Below are positions 47,251 to 56,199 of a stretch of 64,000 bases of DNA, piece after piece. Position 1 is the stretch's first letter; the number at the start of each line of letters is the position of its first letter. The stretch is from Paracoccus tibetensis. GTDB taxonomy: Bacteria > Pseudomonadota > Alphaproteobacteria > Rhodobacterales > Rhodobacteraceae. The stretch is from assembly GCF_900102505.1 (NCBI RefSeq), contig NZ_FMVT01000003.1, forward strand, positions 186,001 through 250,000. The letters are read 5' to 3'. Below the pieces are notes generated by a model. That model ran no database searches, had not been told where the DNA came from, and saw nothing but the letters and a program-made list of their open reading frames with translations. The translations under genes were made by a program, and so were the position numbers.

Positions 47251-47601
47251 TCAGAAGCAGAGGATCTCGGCCTCGGCCTCGGCGCGGCGCAGCTCGGCCA
47301 CGTCCTCGCCCAGCTGCGGCATCGAGCGGAACATGCCCGACCGCTCGCCGGTGGTCTGCCGCATCCTCAGGATCGTCTCGGCGCCGACATAGTCCTGATA
47401 GGGCAGCACCTCGGCGATCCGGTCGATCGCGCAGGAGCAGCGGTCGAGGAAGTCCCGCGTCTGCCCGTTCGTCGCCATGCAGGCGAAGACGTATTCCGCC
47501 CGCGCGTTCGTCGGATAGTCGTTCACCGCCTGCGCCCCCGCGGGCGCCGCCGCCGCAAGCGCCGCCGCGAGGGCGGCGGCGGCCGGGACCGCTCGGCTCA
47601 C
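47251..47601 (-). CDS. Small secreted cysteine-containing protein of unknown function
   Basis: This 116-residue protein starts with GTG at 47599-47601, overlapping the stop of the preceding gene (GTGA). It has a strongly Ala-rich signal peptide (cleavage near AGAQA). The mature part has Cys in VFACMA, RCSCAID and a C-terminal ILCF, and motifs LDRCSCAIDRIAEVLPYQDY and RMRQTTGERSGM. I do not recognise the family. It is the last of a minus-strand group that follows the two-component genes. Confidence 0.72.
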   Translation of the reverse strand: MSRAVPAAAALAAALAAAAPAGAQAVNDYPTNARAEYVFACMATNGQTRDFLDRCSCAIDRIAEVLPYQDYVGAETILRMRQTTGERSGMFRSMPQLGEDVAELRRAEAEAEILCF

Positions 47602-48215
47602 TGCAGCACCAGGCTGCTGCGATAGCCCGGTCCGCCCGGTGCGGTCTCGGCGCGCAGCTCGCGGATCGGCTCGGTTGGGTCGGTCATCACGAAGGTCATG
47701 GTCAGGCTCTCGAAGCCGCCCATCCGCGCCGCGTTCGGGTCCTCGGCGAAGGGCGTGAACTCGGCCAGGGTGGCGCCGTCCTGCTGCGTCAGGCTGCCGC
47801 CGCGGAACAGCGCGTCCTTCATGCGGTTGCGGATGTAGTGGGGATTGCCGCCGGTCATCGTCGCCATGTCGCGGGCGGTCTGCTCGAGGAAATAGGTCAG
47901 GACCGGATCGCCGCCCGAGGCCGGGAAGGGACCGATGCGCCGGCTGCGCGTGCCGTCCTCGCGCGTCATCTCGAGGACGGGCTGGCCGTCCGAGGGATCG
48001 ACCGCCTCGGCCAGCGTCAGGCGTCCGTCCGCCACGGGGCGGAAGCCCTCGGCCGCCGGACCCTCCAGATCCAGCTCCCACGCGATCGTCTCATCGCCCA
48101 GTTGCCACGGCCCGCGCTCGGCAAAGACCGCATCGCCCGCCTCGCCCGCCCCTGCGGCCAGCGGCGCCAGCAGCATGGCGGCGGCAAGTCCTGCCGCCCG
48201 AAACACCTGTCGCAT
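47598..48215 (-). CDS. Secreted protein of unknown function
   Basis: This 205-residue protein starts at the ATG at 48213-48215, eight bases after GGGAGG. A signal peptide (cleavage near AGAGEA) is followed by a mostly beta-rich body: GDETIAWELDLEGPAAEGF, RLTLAEAVDPSDGQPVLEM, FPASGGDPVLTYFLEQTARD, GNPHYIRNRMKDALF and ESLTMTFVMTDP. I do not recognise the family. It lies 87 bp after the histidine kinase gene on the same strand. Confidence 0.75.
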   Translation of the reverse strand: MRQVFRAAGLAAAMLLAPLAAGAGEAGDAVFAERGPWQLGDETIAWELDLEGPAAEGFRPVADGRLTLAEAVDPSDGQPVLEMTREDGTRSRRIGPFPASGGDPVLTYFLEQTARDMATMTGGNPHYIRNRMKDALFRGGSLTQQDGATLAEFTPFAEDPNAARMGGFESLTMTFVMTDPTEPIRELRAETAPGGPGYRSSLVLQ

Positions 48216-48302
48216 CGATTGTCCTCCCATCGTCGCGCGGACCATGATGCCGCCCCGGCGCCGGCCCGCAAGACCCGGCCGCGCGGCTCTCCACCATTTG
48301 TC

Positions 48303-49625
48303 CTAGGCCAGCAGCCGGGCAAGGATCTCGGCCAGGTCGGCCGGCCGCACGGGCTTTTCCAGAAGATGCACCCCCATCGCCGCGCAGGTCCGCGCGATTT
48401 CGGGGTCGCGATGGGCGGTGATCATCACCGCCGGCACCCACCGGTCCGAGGCGGCGCGCAGCGCCTCGATCGAGGCCGTGCCGGTGTCGCCGTTCTCGAG
48501 ATGGTAGTCCGCCAGGATCACGTCGGGCGGCTCCTCGCCCATGGTCGCCAGCGCCTCGGCCGTGCCGCCGGCAAGGCGCGGGACCATGCCGAAGCGGTCG
48601 CGCAGGATCATCTGGTAGCCGCGCCGCATCTCGGCATCGTTCTCGACCACCAGCGCGACGCGGCCGCGCAGCCGCATCAGGGCCGGCTCGGCGGCCACCG
48701 GCCGGGGCGCCGCGTCGCCCTCGACGATCGGCAGGCCGACGCGGAAGACCGTGCCGCGCATCGCCTCGGAGCTGAGGCTGATCGGATGGCCGAGCTTCGC
48801 GCAGGCGCGGCGCACGATCGACAGGCCCAGCCCCATGCCCGGCGCGCCGTTGTCGTTCGACAGGCGCTGGAACTCGTCGAAGATGCGGTTGCGGTCCACC
48901 GCAGGGATGCCCACCCCGGTGTCGTAGACCGTCAGCCAGCACATGCCCTCCCGCCGCCGCGCCCCCACGGCGACGCCGCCGCGATGGGTGTATTTCAGCG
49001 CGTTCGACACCAGGTTCTGCGCGATCCGCCGCAGGAAGACCGGGTCGCTCTCGACGATCTGCTGGGTCGGCACGAAGCGCAGGCGCAGCCCCTTGGCCTC
49101 GGCGACGGGGGCGAATTCGGCGGCGAGGCGGCGGAACAGCTCGCCCAGGGGCACCGGCTGGCGGTTGAACTCGATCCGCTGGCTGTCGAGGCGCGAGATG
49201 TCGAGGACGGCATGCATCAGCTGCTCGACCGATTCGAAGGCGTCCGACAGGCGGCCGGTCAGCTCCTGCTGGAACTCGGTCATCGGGGTGTCGTTCAGCG
49301 CCGCCAGGAACAGCCGCGCGGCCGAGAGCGGTTGCAGCAGGTCGTGGCTGGCCGCGCGCAGGAACCGGGTCTTCGAGCGGTTCGCCTCTTCGGCGGCGGC
49401 GCGGGCGACGGCCAGCTCGCGGTTGCGCTGCGAGAGGTCCGCCATCGCCTGCTCCAGCTCGCGCCGGCGGGCCTGCACCTCCTGCTCCAGCGCGACGGCG
49501 GCCTGGAACATGGCCCAGGCCGAGCCGCGCGAGTCCTCCAGCCGGTCCAGCCGGTCGATCAGGACGCGGCTGATCTTGTCCAGCTTGGCGACCTGCCGCT
49601 CGGGCGGGTCGTCCTCACGCAGCAT
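48303..49625 (-). CDS. Soluble hybrid histidine kinase with C-terminal receiver
   Basis: This 440-residue cytoplasmic kinase has no transmembrane segment. An N-terminal coiled-coil (~45-85, QEVQARRRELEQAMADLSQ) leads to the phospho-acceptor H94 in ASHDLLQPL. The ATPase has NLVSNALKYT (204-213), DTGVGI (235-240) and GMGLGLSI (263-270). A receiver domain (~320-440) has D373 in LADYHL as acceptor. It resembles NahK/ErcS-type kinases. It overlaps the FIST gene by 11 bp, so the FIST protein probably gives it a sensory input. FlhS of P. denitrificans is a likely relative. Confidence 0.88.
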   Translation of the reverse strand: MLREDDPPERQVAKLDKISRVLIDRLDRLEDSRGSAWAMFQAAVALEQEVQARRRELEQAMADLSQRNRELAVARAAAEEANRSKTRFLRAASHDLLQPLSAARLFLAALNDTPMTEFQQELTGRLSDAFESVEQLMHAVLDISRLDSQRIEFNRQPVPLGELFRRLAAEFAPVAEAKGLRLRFVPTQQIVESDPVFLRRIAQNLVSNALKYTHRGGVAVGARRREGMCWLTVYDTGVGIPAVDRNRIFDEFQRLSNDNGAPGMGLGLSIVRRACAKLGHPISLSSEAMRGTVFRVGLPIVEGDAAPRPVAAEPALMRLRGRVALVVENDAEMRRGYQMILRDRFGMVPRLAGGTAEALATMGEEPPDVILADYHLENGDTGTASIEALRAASDRWVPAVMITAHRDPEIARTCAAMGVHLLEKPVRPADLAEILARLLA

Positions 49626-50781
49626 GGGCCGCCGCGTTGCCTGGGTCCATGAAGGCGAGGCCGACGAAGGTCTGGTTCACATGCATGCCGCTGTGCTGCT
49701 CGCCATAGGTGTTGAAGCCGGCCACGCGATGCTGCGCGTAGATGCGCGACATCGTCTCGGCCAGGCCCGCGCGCTCCAGCGCGAGGCGGCGCAGGATGCA
49801 GTCGAAGGCCAGCACCATCAGCGGCGGGCGGGGCAGGGCGGCCAGCGCCTCGGCCATGCCCTGCGTCATGTCCTCGGACCGGCCGAGGGTCAAAACGGTG
49901 CCGGTGTCGATGGCCGACATTAGCGACAGGCCGCCGTCCTCGGTCACGGCGCTGATGGCGCGGACGTGGAAGCGGCGGCCGGTGCGGATCAGCAGCGGCC
50001 GGCGGGCGAACTCGGCCGGGGTCAGCTCGTCCGGCCGGACGCCGATCAGCCGGGCATATTCCTCGGCCGCCGGCTCGGCGTTCAGCTCCAGGATGCGGCG
50101 GCGTTCGGGGGTGGCGGCGGTGACGACGGCGCGCACGTCGCTCGGGCTGAAATGGGCGAAGGTGATCTCGCTGACCTCAAGGTCGGTCTCGACCAGCAGG
50201 AAGACCGCCGCGTCCGAAAAGACCTGCCCGCCCGCCAGCAGCCAGGTCTCGCGAAAGTCCAGCCCGTCGCCGGCCGAGCCGCCGAGGACGGGGACCGAGG
50301 GCAGCGCCGCGTCGAGGGCGGCGACCAGCACGTCCTCCTGCCCGGCGATCCCGTCTACCAGCAGCAGCCCGAAGAGCGAGCGGCGCGGGTCGGGCGCGAA
50401 ATCGCGGTGCAGCCGCCGCAGCCGGTTCATCCAGTCCGAGACCGGCAGGTCGGACAGGTCCGGCAGGGTCAGCACGGCAGCGCGGAAATGGCGGGCGGGA
50501 AAGCCGATCGCAACGACGCTGCCCGAGGCGTAGCCGCGCGGCCCGATCTCGCCCGCCGAGGAGCAGCCCGCGATCACGCAGTCCGCCGGCAGTCCGGGCG
50601 CCAGCCGCGCATGAAGCTGCGCCAGCTCCTCGCCCTTGGCGCCGAAGACCAGCACGATGGCGGGATTTACGGCGCGCAGGCCGGCCAGCAGGATCGGGGC
50701 CATGTCGGCCTCGCCGCGGTCGGCCTGCACGGCCACCGGCCCGACGGTGCCCTCCTTCACAGCCGGGCCGGTATCCATCAC
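49615..50781 (-). CDS. FIST sensory domain protein
   Basis: This 388-residue protein has a FIST_N domain (~30-220) and a FIST_C domain (~220-375). Recognisable blocks are VIAGCSSAGEIGPRGYASGS, LFGLLLVDGIAGQEDVLVA, VPVLGGSAGDGLDFRETWL and HRVAGFNTYGEQHSGMHVN. FIST domains are proposed to bind small ligands such as amino acids, and they often accompany kinases. It is coupled by overlaps to the response regulator before it and the kinase after it. Confidence 0.9.
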   Translation of the reverse strand: MMDTGPAVKEGTVGPVAVQADRGEADMAPILLAGLRAVNPAIVLVFGAKGEELAQLHARLAPGLPADCVIAGCSSAGEIGPRGYASGSVVAIGFPARHFRAAVLTLPDLSDLPVSDWMNRLRRLHRDFAPDPRRSLFGLLLVDGIAGQEDVLVAALDAALPSVPVLGGSAGDGLDFRETWLLAGGQVFSDAAVFLLVETDLEVSEITFAHFSPSDVRAVVTAATPERRRILELNAEPAAEEYARLIGVRPDELTPAEFARRPLLIRTGRRFHVRAISAVTEDGGLSLMSAIDTGTVLTLGRSEDMTQGMAEALAALPRPPLMVLAFDCILRRLALERAGLAETMSRIYAQHRVAGFNTYGEQHSGMHVNQTFVGLAFMDPGNAAAHAA

Positions 50782-51485
50782 CCGGCCTCGAACAGCCGGA
50801 TCGAGTTGGCCAGCAGCACCGCCTGCGTGCGGCGCCGGGCGTTGATCTTGGACATGATGGCGGTGATGTGGGTCTTCACCGTCGCCTCGGCGATGGACAG
50901 CTCGTAGCTGATCTCCTTGTTTGCCTTGCCCTGGCAGATCAGCCGCAGGATCTTCATCTGCTGCGGCGTCAGGGACGAAAAGCGCCGCGCCAGCTCGGCC
51001 CGCGCCTCGTCCTCGGCGCTGTCCTGGCTCGGCTCATAGCCCTCGGGGGTGACGTGCTCGCCCTCCCACATGCGGCGCAGGCTGTCGACCAGCGCCTCGC
51101 GCGAGAGGGACTTGCTGATGTAGCCCTGCGCGCCCGCCGCCATCGCGGCCGAGATCATCGCGCCCTCCAGATCGGCCGAGATCATTGTGATCGGCACGTC
51201 CGGCAGCTGCCGGCGCAGCGTCACGATCCCCTCGGCCCCGCGCGCGTCGGGCAGGTTCAGGTCGAGGATCACGGCATCCGGGGCGCCCTGCGTGCGGATC
51301 TGCTCCAGCGCCGCGGCAAGGCTGCGGGCCGTGCGGACATTCTTGAGGCCGAAGCTGATCTTCAGCGTCAGGGCCAGCGCGTCGCACATCAGCGGATGAT
51401 CGTCGACGATCAGGATTTCTCGGACCTGGTCGGCGGTGGCTCGCTGTGACGACGTCGCGCGCACCTCTCTGGCCGCTGCGGTCAT
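50778..51485 (-). CDS. LuxR-family response regulator
   Basis: This 235-residue regulator has a receiver domain with acidic pair Asp28-Asp29 (ILIVDDHPLM) and phospho-acceptor Asp75 (VILDLNLP). A C-terminal LuxR-type HTH follows (SSLTPQQMKILRLICQGKAN, then SIAEATVKTHITAIMSKI). The ATG at 51485 follows GGGAGG. It heads the regulator-FIST-kinase operon and is divergent from the ABC transporter. FlhR/ExaE-like control of C1 genes is likely but not shown. Confidence 0.88.
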   Translation of the reverse strand: MTAAAREVRATSSQRATADQVREILIVDDHPLMCDALALTLKISFGLKNVRTARSLAAALEQIRTQGAPDAVILDLNLPDARGAEGIVTLRRQLPDVPITMISADLEGAMISAAMAAGAQGYISKSLSREALVDSLRRMWEGEHVTPEGYEPSQDSAEDEARAELARRFSSLTPQQMKILRLICQGKANKEISYELSIAEATVKTHITAIMSKINARRRTQAVLLANSIRLFEAG

Positions 51486-51654
51486 GGCTATCCTCCCTGT
51501 GACGCGCGCGATCCCCTCCGCCGGCGTCAAAGCCAAGTGTAGAAGCCTCGGCAGACAAAGCAAGCGGATGATGCGACGAAAGTCGCATGATCGGGACGTT
51601 GTGAGCGAAGGTGCGCCATGCCACGCTGGCAGCGCGACAGGCACGGGAGGGTTC

Positions 51655-52647
51655 ATGTCGATCACGCGCCGCAGCGGCTTCGCGCTGGCCCTTGCGCTGG
51701 CGGTTCTGGCGGTGGCCGGCCGGGCCGATGCCGATCCGGCCGCGCTGCTGCCGGTCGTCACCGTGGGCGTGCAGGAGAACGGCACAGTCAACTGGGAGCT
51801 TCAGACGATCCAGGCGCGCGGGCTCGACCACGCCAACGGCTTCCGGCTGGAGGTCCTGCCCTTCGCCGGCGCGCAGGCGACCCAGGTCGCGATGCTGGGC
51901 GGGCAGGTGGACGCAATCGTCTCGGACTGGTTCTGGGTGGCGATGCAGCGCGGGGCAGGGGCGGGGCTGACCTTCTGGCCCTATTCCACCTCGGTCGGCG
52001 GAGTGGTTGTGCCGGCCGACAGCGCGGTCCATGAGCTGGCCGATCTGGAGGGGCAGGCGATCGGCATCGCCGGCGGGCCGCTGGACAAGAGCTGGCTGAT
52101 CCTGCGCGCGCTTCACCGGCAAGAGACGGGGCGCGATCTGGCCGAGGTGACGCAGCAGGTCTATGGCGCCCCGCCGATCATCCAGAACGCCGCCGAGACG
52201 GGCGAGGTCGCCGGCGCGATCAACTTCTGGCATTTCTCGGCCAAGATGCAGGCGGCCGGGATGCGCCAGATCGCGACCACGGCCGAGGCGGCCGAGACGC
52301 TCGGCCTGTCCCCCGACACGCCGCTTCTGGGCTATGTCTTCCGCGACAGCTGGATCGAGGCGAACCCGGCGCGGGCGCAGGGGCTGGCCCGGGCCTCGCG
52401 GCAGGCCAAGGAGCTGCTGGCCACCGATCCCGCCGCGTGGGACGAGCTGCGCCCGATGATGAATGCCGCCACCGACGCCGAGTTCGAGGCGCTGCGCGAC
52501 GGCTGGCTGGCCGGCATCCCGCCCGAGGGGCCGGTCGATGCCGGGGACGCGGCCGATCTCTTCGCGCTGATGGCCGAGCTTGGCGGCGACGAGCTGACCG
52601 GCGGCCTCGACGCGCTGCCCGAGGGGCTGTTCTGGCAAGGTGAGTGA
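51655..52647 (+). CDS. ABC transporter substrate-binding protein, NitT/TauT type
   Basis: This 330-residue periplasmic binding protein starts at the ATG at 51655 behind GGGAGGG, with a signal peptide ending near GRADA. The body has TVGVQENGTVNWELQTIQ, LPFAGAQATQVAMLGGQVDA and IVSDWFWVAMQRG, typical of nitrate/taurine/thiamine-precursor binders. The ligand is not predictable. It is the first gene of a three-gene importer divergent from the FIST/kinase genes and convergent with pqq genes. Confidence 0.85.
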   Translation: MSITRRSGFALALALAVLAVAGRADADPAALLPVVTVGVQENGTVNWELQTIQARGLDHANGFRLEVLPFAGAQATQVAMLGGQVDAIVSDWFWVAMQRGAGAGLTFWPYSTSVGGVVVPADSAVHELADLEGQAIGIAGGPLDKSWLILRALHRQETGRDLAEVTQQVYGAPPIIQNAAETGEVAGAINFWHFSAKMQAAGMRQIATTAEAAETLGLSPDTPLLGYVFRDSWIEANPARAQGLARASRQAKELLATDPAAWDELRPMMNAATDAEFEALRDGWLAGIPPEGPVDAGDAADLFALMAELGGDELTGGLDALPEGLFWQGE

Positions 52648-53422
52648 CCGCCCCCTCTTCCTGCGCCGCAGCCCCGGCCTGATCCCCGGCCTTCTGTCGG
52701 TTCTGGCACTTCTGGCGCTGTGGGCGGTCGCGGCCGAGCTGGCGGAGAACGCGCGCCGGATGCCCTCGCCGCTGGCGGTGGCGCTGCGGGTGCAGGCGCT
52801 GGCCGTAAGCGGCGAGCTGTGGTTCCATGCCGGCATGACCCTCTCGCGCGTGGCGGCCGCCTTCGGCATCGCGATGGTGCTGGGCGGGGTGCTGGGTCTC
52901 TGGATGGGGCGCTCGCGCGCGGCCGACCACTGGCTGAACCCCGGCCTCGTCATCCTGCTGAACATCCCGGCGCTGGTCGTGATTGTCCTTTGCTACATCT
53001 GGATCGGGCTCAACGAGACGGCCGCGATCCTGGCCGTCGCGCTGAACAAGATCCCGCTGGTGACGGTGATGCTGCGCGAGGGGGCGCGGGCGCTGCGTCC
53101 CGATCTGGACGAGATGGCGCGGGCCTTCCGCATGTCGCCGCTGGCGCGGCTGCGCCACGTGATCCTGCCGCAGCTCGCGCCGCATCTGGCGGCGGCGGCG
53201 CGGGCGGGCATCTCGCTGATCTGGAAGATCGTGTTGGTGGTTGAGTTTCTCGGCCGCTCGAACGGGGTCGGCTTCAAGATTCACCTCCTCTTCTCCAGCT
53301 TCGACGTGGCGGGCGTCCTGGCTTGGGCGCTGGCCTTCGTCGCGGTGATGCTGGCGATCGACCTGTCGATCCTGCGCCCGTGGGAGGCCGGCGCGAACCG
53401 CTGGCGGCACGATGAGGCTTGA
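52640..53422 (+). CDS. ABC transporter permease, NitT/TauT type
   Basis: This 260-residue membrane protein has about six helices. It starts with GTG at 52640, overlapping the binding-protein stop by 8 bases. The EAA-like coupling loop appears as EMARAFRMSPLARLRHVILP. Segments FGIAMVLGGVLGLWMG and LVIWKIVLVVEFLG-like text (SLIWKIVLVVEFLGRSNGVG) are normal for the family. It forms the channel of the unknown-substrate importer. Confidence 0.88.
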   Translation: MSDRPLFLRRSPGLIPGLLSVLALLALWAVAAELAENARRMPSPLAVALRVQALAVSGELWFHAGMTLSRVAAAFGIAMVLGGVLGLWMGRSRAADHWLNPGLVILLNIPALVVIVLCYIWIGLNETAAILAVALNKIPLVTVMLREGARALRPDLDEMARAFRMSPLARLRHVILPQLAPHLAAAARAGISLIWKIVLVVEFLGRSNGVGFKIHLLFSSFDVAGVLAWALAFVAVMLAIDLSILRPWEAGANRWRHDEA

Positions 53423-53996
53423 GCTGCGCGCCAAGTCCTTCGGCAACCAGCCGGTGCTGGGGCCGCTGACGCTGAGCGTCGCGCGGGGGCAGCGGGTCGC
53501 GCTGCTCGGCCCGTCGGGCATCGGCAAGTCAACGCTGCTGCGCATCCTCGCGGGCCTCGATCGCAGCTTCGATGGCCGGCTGACGGCCCCCGAGCGGCTG
53601 GCGCTGGTCTTCCAGGAGCCGACGCTGCTGCCGTGGCGCCAGGCCGAGGCGAACATCACCCTCACCACCGGCGCGACCCCCGCCCGCGCCCGCGCGCTGA
53701 TGGCCGAGGTCGGGCTGGCCGGGCACGAGGCGAAGTTTCCGCGCCAGCTTTCGCTCGGCCAGCAGCGCCGCCTGTCGCTGGCCCGCGCCTTCGCGACCGA
53801 TCCGGGCATCCTGCTGATGGACGAGCCCTTCGCCAGCCTCGACGCCGACACCGGCGCGCGGATGCTGGACCTGACCGAGGCGCTGCTGACGCGCAGCGGC
53901 GCCGGGCTGGTGCTGGTCACGCATGATCCGGCCGAGGCGGCGCGGCTTGGCGCGACCGCGCTGCGGCTTGCGGGAAGCCCGGCCGTGCTGGGCTAG
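53412..53996 (+). CDS. ABC transporter ATP-binding protein, NitT/TauT type
   Basis: This 194-residue ATPase is shorter than the usual ~250 residues. Walker A is GPSGIGKST, the Q-loop is VFQEPTLLPWR, the signature is LSLGQ (altered from LSGGQ), Walker B is ILLMDEPFASLD and the H-loop is LVTHDPAEA. It ends soon after the H-loop, so the C-terminal region is missing, as in some transporters of this class. It overlaps the permease by 11 bp and the convergent SoxYZ-like gene by 4 bp. Confidence 0.88.
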   Translation: MRLELRAKSFGNQPVLGPLTLSVARGQRVALLGPSGIGKSTLLRILAGLDRSFDGRLTAPERLALVFQEPTLLPWRQAEANITLTTGATPARARALMAEVGLAGHEAKFPRQLSLGQQRRLSLARAFATDPGILLMDEPFASLDADTGARMLDLTEALLTRSGAGLVLVTHDPAEAARLGATALRLAGSPAVLG

Positions 53997-54769
53997 CTGG
54001 CCTGATCGAAGCTCTGGTCCCAGATGTTGCCGTTCGTGTCCTCGACATGGACATGGATCGGCTGGCCGTTCGGCTGGTAGGCGAAGCGGAAGACCGGGTC
54101 CTCGCTGACCGAGATGCCGGCGCTCATGGTGAAGAGCAGCTCATCCCCCTGGCGCACTTCCAGCCGGTCGATGAAATGCGCGGGGATCGGCAGCAGCGTT
54201 AGCTGGTCGCGCTGGAGTCCCGAGAAGTTCGGATGCCGGATCATCAGCGTTCCGATCTGACGCCCGTCCTCGGCGGTGCTGCGCCAGCGCATCTGGCCCA
54301 TGACCTGCCGCATCTCGGCCATGTCGCGGCCCGGAGGGGCCGAGCATCCGCCCGCCGCCTTCACGAAGCGCCCCGCCATGACCGGCGCGCCGTCCTGCAG
54401 CGTCGCGATGGCGCGAACGCCCGAATAGCCGTCCACCCGCAGCCGCACCTCGAAATCGAGCGGCATCATCGCGTCGCCGAACGCGTATTCGGCGGCGACA
54501 GGCGCGGGATTCTCGTCCACGATCAGGCTGAGGCTCTGGATCTCGGGCGCGCCCTGCGGCTGCAGCAGGTGGACCGGCACGATGGCCGCCTCATGCGCGC
54601 GCATGGGCGCGGTCAGGTCCAGCACGCCCGCGTCCTGCGGCGGCTCGGCCTCGAGCCCGAGGACCGAGACGCGCAGGTCGTCCCAGGTGGGCGAGGGCAG
54701 TAACGGGTTCTCCTGCGCGAATGCGGGCACGGCCCACAGGCACAGCGCGGCAGTCAGCAGGGGTCTCAT
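53993..54769 (-). CDS. Quinoprotein dehydrogenase-associated SoxYZ-like carrier protein
   Basis: This 258-residue secreted protein has a signal peptide (cleavage near AFAQE). A SoxY-like half carries the potential carrier cysteine Cys142 in KAAGGCSAPP, and a SoxZ-like half ends GNIWDQSF. In SoxYZ the Cys of a GGCGG tail carries the sulfur substrate; here the Cys is internal. The family is tied to PQQ-dependent dehydrogenases. Its start is 3 bp after the pqqE stop, so it ends the pqq operon. Confidence 0.87.
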   Translation of the reverse strand: MRPLLTAALCLWAVPAFAQENPLLPSPTWDDLRVSVLGLEAEPPQDAGVLDLTAPMRAHEAAIVPVHLLQPQGAPEIQSLSLIVDENPAPVAAEYAFGDAMMPLDFEVRLRVDGYSGVRAIATLQDGAPVMAGRFVKAAGGCSAPPGRDMAEMRQVMGQMRWRSTAEDGRQIGTLMIRHPNFSGLQRDQLTLLPIPAHFIDRLEVRQGDELLFTMSAGISVSEDPVFRFAYQPNGQPIHVHVEDTNGNIWDQSFDQAS

Positions 54770-54772
54770 CGC

Positions 54773-55909
54773 TTATCCTCCCTTGGACATTCGGCGATAG
54801 ATGAACTCGGCGGTGTCGGCGGCCGCATCCGCCTCGGCGGCGGCGACAACCTCGGCATGCAGCGGCGAAAGCGAGCAGACCGGATCGGTCGCCCGCGCAT
54901 CCCCGGCCAGCGCCATCGCCTGGCAGCGGCAGCCGCCGAAATCGACGGTCTTGCGCGCGCAGCTTTGGCACGGCTCGGGCATCCAGGCGGTGCCGCGGAA
55001 GGCGTTGAAGCTGTCCGACAGGTGCCAGATGTCCGACAGACTGCGCTCCTTCACGTTCTCGAAGCGCATCCACTTGATCGACTGCGCGGCATGGCAGGGC
55101 AGCACCGTCCCGTCCGGCCCGACATTGAGGCCGATGGAGCCCCAGCCCCCCATGCAGGCCTTGGGATAAGCCGCGTGATGGTCGGCGGGCACGTAGTCGA
55201 TGACCATCCGCCCACGCAGGCGGATGCGGGCGTCGTTGACGATCTGCCGGGCAAAGACGGCCTGCTCGCGCGTCGGCATCAGCGCCTTGCGGTTCAGGTC
55301 CGCCCACCCGTGGAATTGCACGGTCGCCACCTCGATCCGCCGGGCGCCGAGACGCTCGGCCAGCTCCAGCATGTCGGGCAGGCGCTCCATGTTCTGGCGG
55401 TGGACGACGGCGTTGATGGTCAGGGGAAAGCCGATCTCGGTGACCCAGTCCGCGAAACCCATCTTCTTGTCCCAAGACCCCGGATGCCCGCTGATCCGGT
55501 CGGCCATGTCGGGGCGGATTCCCTGAAGCGAGAGCTGGACATGATCGACGCCGGCCGCGTCCAGTTCCTGAAGTCGCGCCTTGGTGATCCCGATGCCCGA
55601 GGTGATGAGGTTGACGTAGAGCCCCGCATCCCGCGCATGGGCGACGATCTGCGCCAGATCGCGTCGCGCCCCCGGCTCGCCGCCCGAGATGTGGACCTGC
55701 AGCACGCCGAGCGCGGCGGCCTCGCGGAAGACGCGGCCCCAATCATTGGCCGGAAGCTCGCCCGCCGCACGCACCAGCTCGACCGGGTTCGAGCAATAGG
55801 GGCAGGCGAGGGGGCAGCGATGCGTCACCTCGGCCAGCATCGCCATGGGCAGGCCGGGGGTGACGGGGTTGCCGTCCAGATCGCGCGGCTGGTCCTGCTG
55901 GTCCTTCAT
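54773..55909 (-). CDS. pqqE: PqqA peptide cyclase PqqE (radical SAM)
   Basis: This 378-residue radical-SAM enzyme links Glu and Tyr of the PqqA peptide, the first step of PQQ synthesis. The SAM cluster is C32-x3-C36-x2-C39 in HRCPLACPYC. The SPASM region has PACMGGWGSIGL-like text and Cys residues EPCQSCARK and GGCRCQ for auxiliary clusters. The ATG at 55907-55909 overlaps the pqqD stop. Length is normal for PqqE. Confidence 0.97.
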   Translation of the reverse strand: MKDQQDQPRDLDGNPVTPGLPMAMLAEVTHRCPLACPYCSNPVELVRAAGELPANDWGRVFREAAALGVLQVHISGGEPGARRDLAQIVAHARDAGLYVNLITSGIGITKARLQELDAAGVDHVQLSLQGIRPDMADRISGHPGSWDKKMGFADWVTEIGFPLTINAVVHRQNMERLPDMLELAERLGARRIEVATVQFHGWADLNRKALMPTREQAVFARQIVNDARIRLRGRMVIDYVPADHHAAYPKACMGGWGSIGLNVGPDGTVLPCHAAQSIKWMRFENVKERSLSDIWHLSDSFNAFRGTAWMPEPCQSCARKTVDFGGCRCQAMALAGDARATDPVCSLSPLHAEVVAAAEADAAADTAEFIYRRMSKGG

Positions 55910-56199
55910 GCGGCCTCCTTCAGGAACACCATGCGCCGCTCGATCAGCCCGGTCAGGAAGTCGCGCATGTCCGAGGCGATCTGGTCCTCGGGGGCATTGT
56001 AGCGGGCGGCGAGGTCGCTGGCGATGGTGGCCAGCGAGCGGGTGCCATCCAGCTCGGTCAGGATCGCTTCCCCGATGGGGTCCAGCTGCATCGCCCGCTC
56101 GGGCGCCTGCAGGACGCGGATGCCGCGGACGCGGTCCTCGGCCAGCCGCACGCCGCGGGGCAGGTAGGGAATGTCCGCGGGGGCGATCAGGTGGCTCAT
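55906..56199 (-). CDS. pqqD: PQQ peptide chaperone PqqD
   Basis: This 97-residue protein has the RiPP recognition fold and presents PqqA to PqqE. Landmarks are IPYLPRGVRLAEDRVRG, QLDPIGEAILTELDGTRS and DMRDFLTGLIERRMV. The start at 56199 (MSHLIAP) is chosen because it fits family length and overlaps the pqqC stop by four bases. Confidence 0.94.
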   Translation of the reverse strand: MSHLIAPADIPYLPRGVRLAEDRVRGIRVLQAPERAMQLDPIGEAILTELDGTRSLATIASDLAARYNAPEDQIASDMRDFLTGLIERRMVFLKEAA

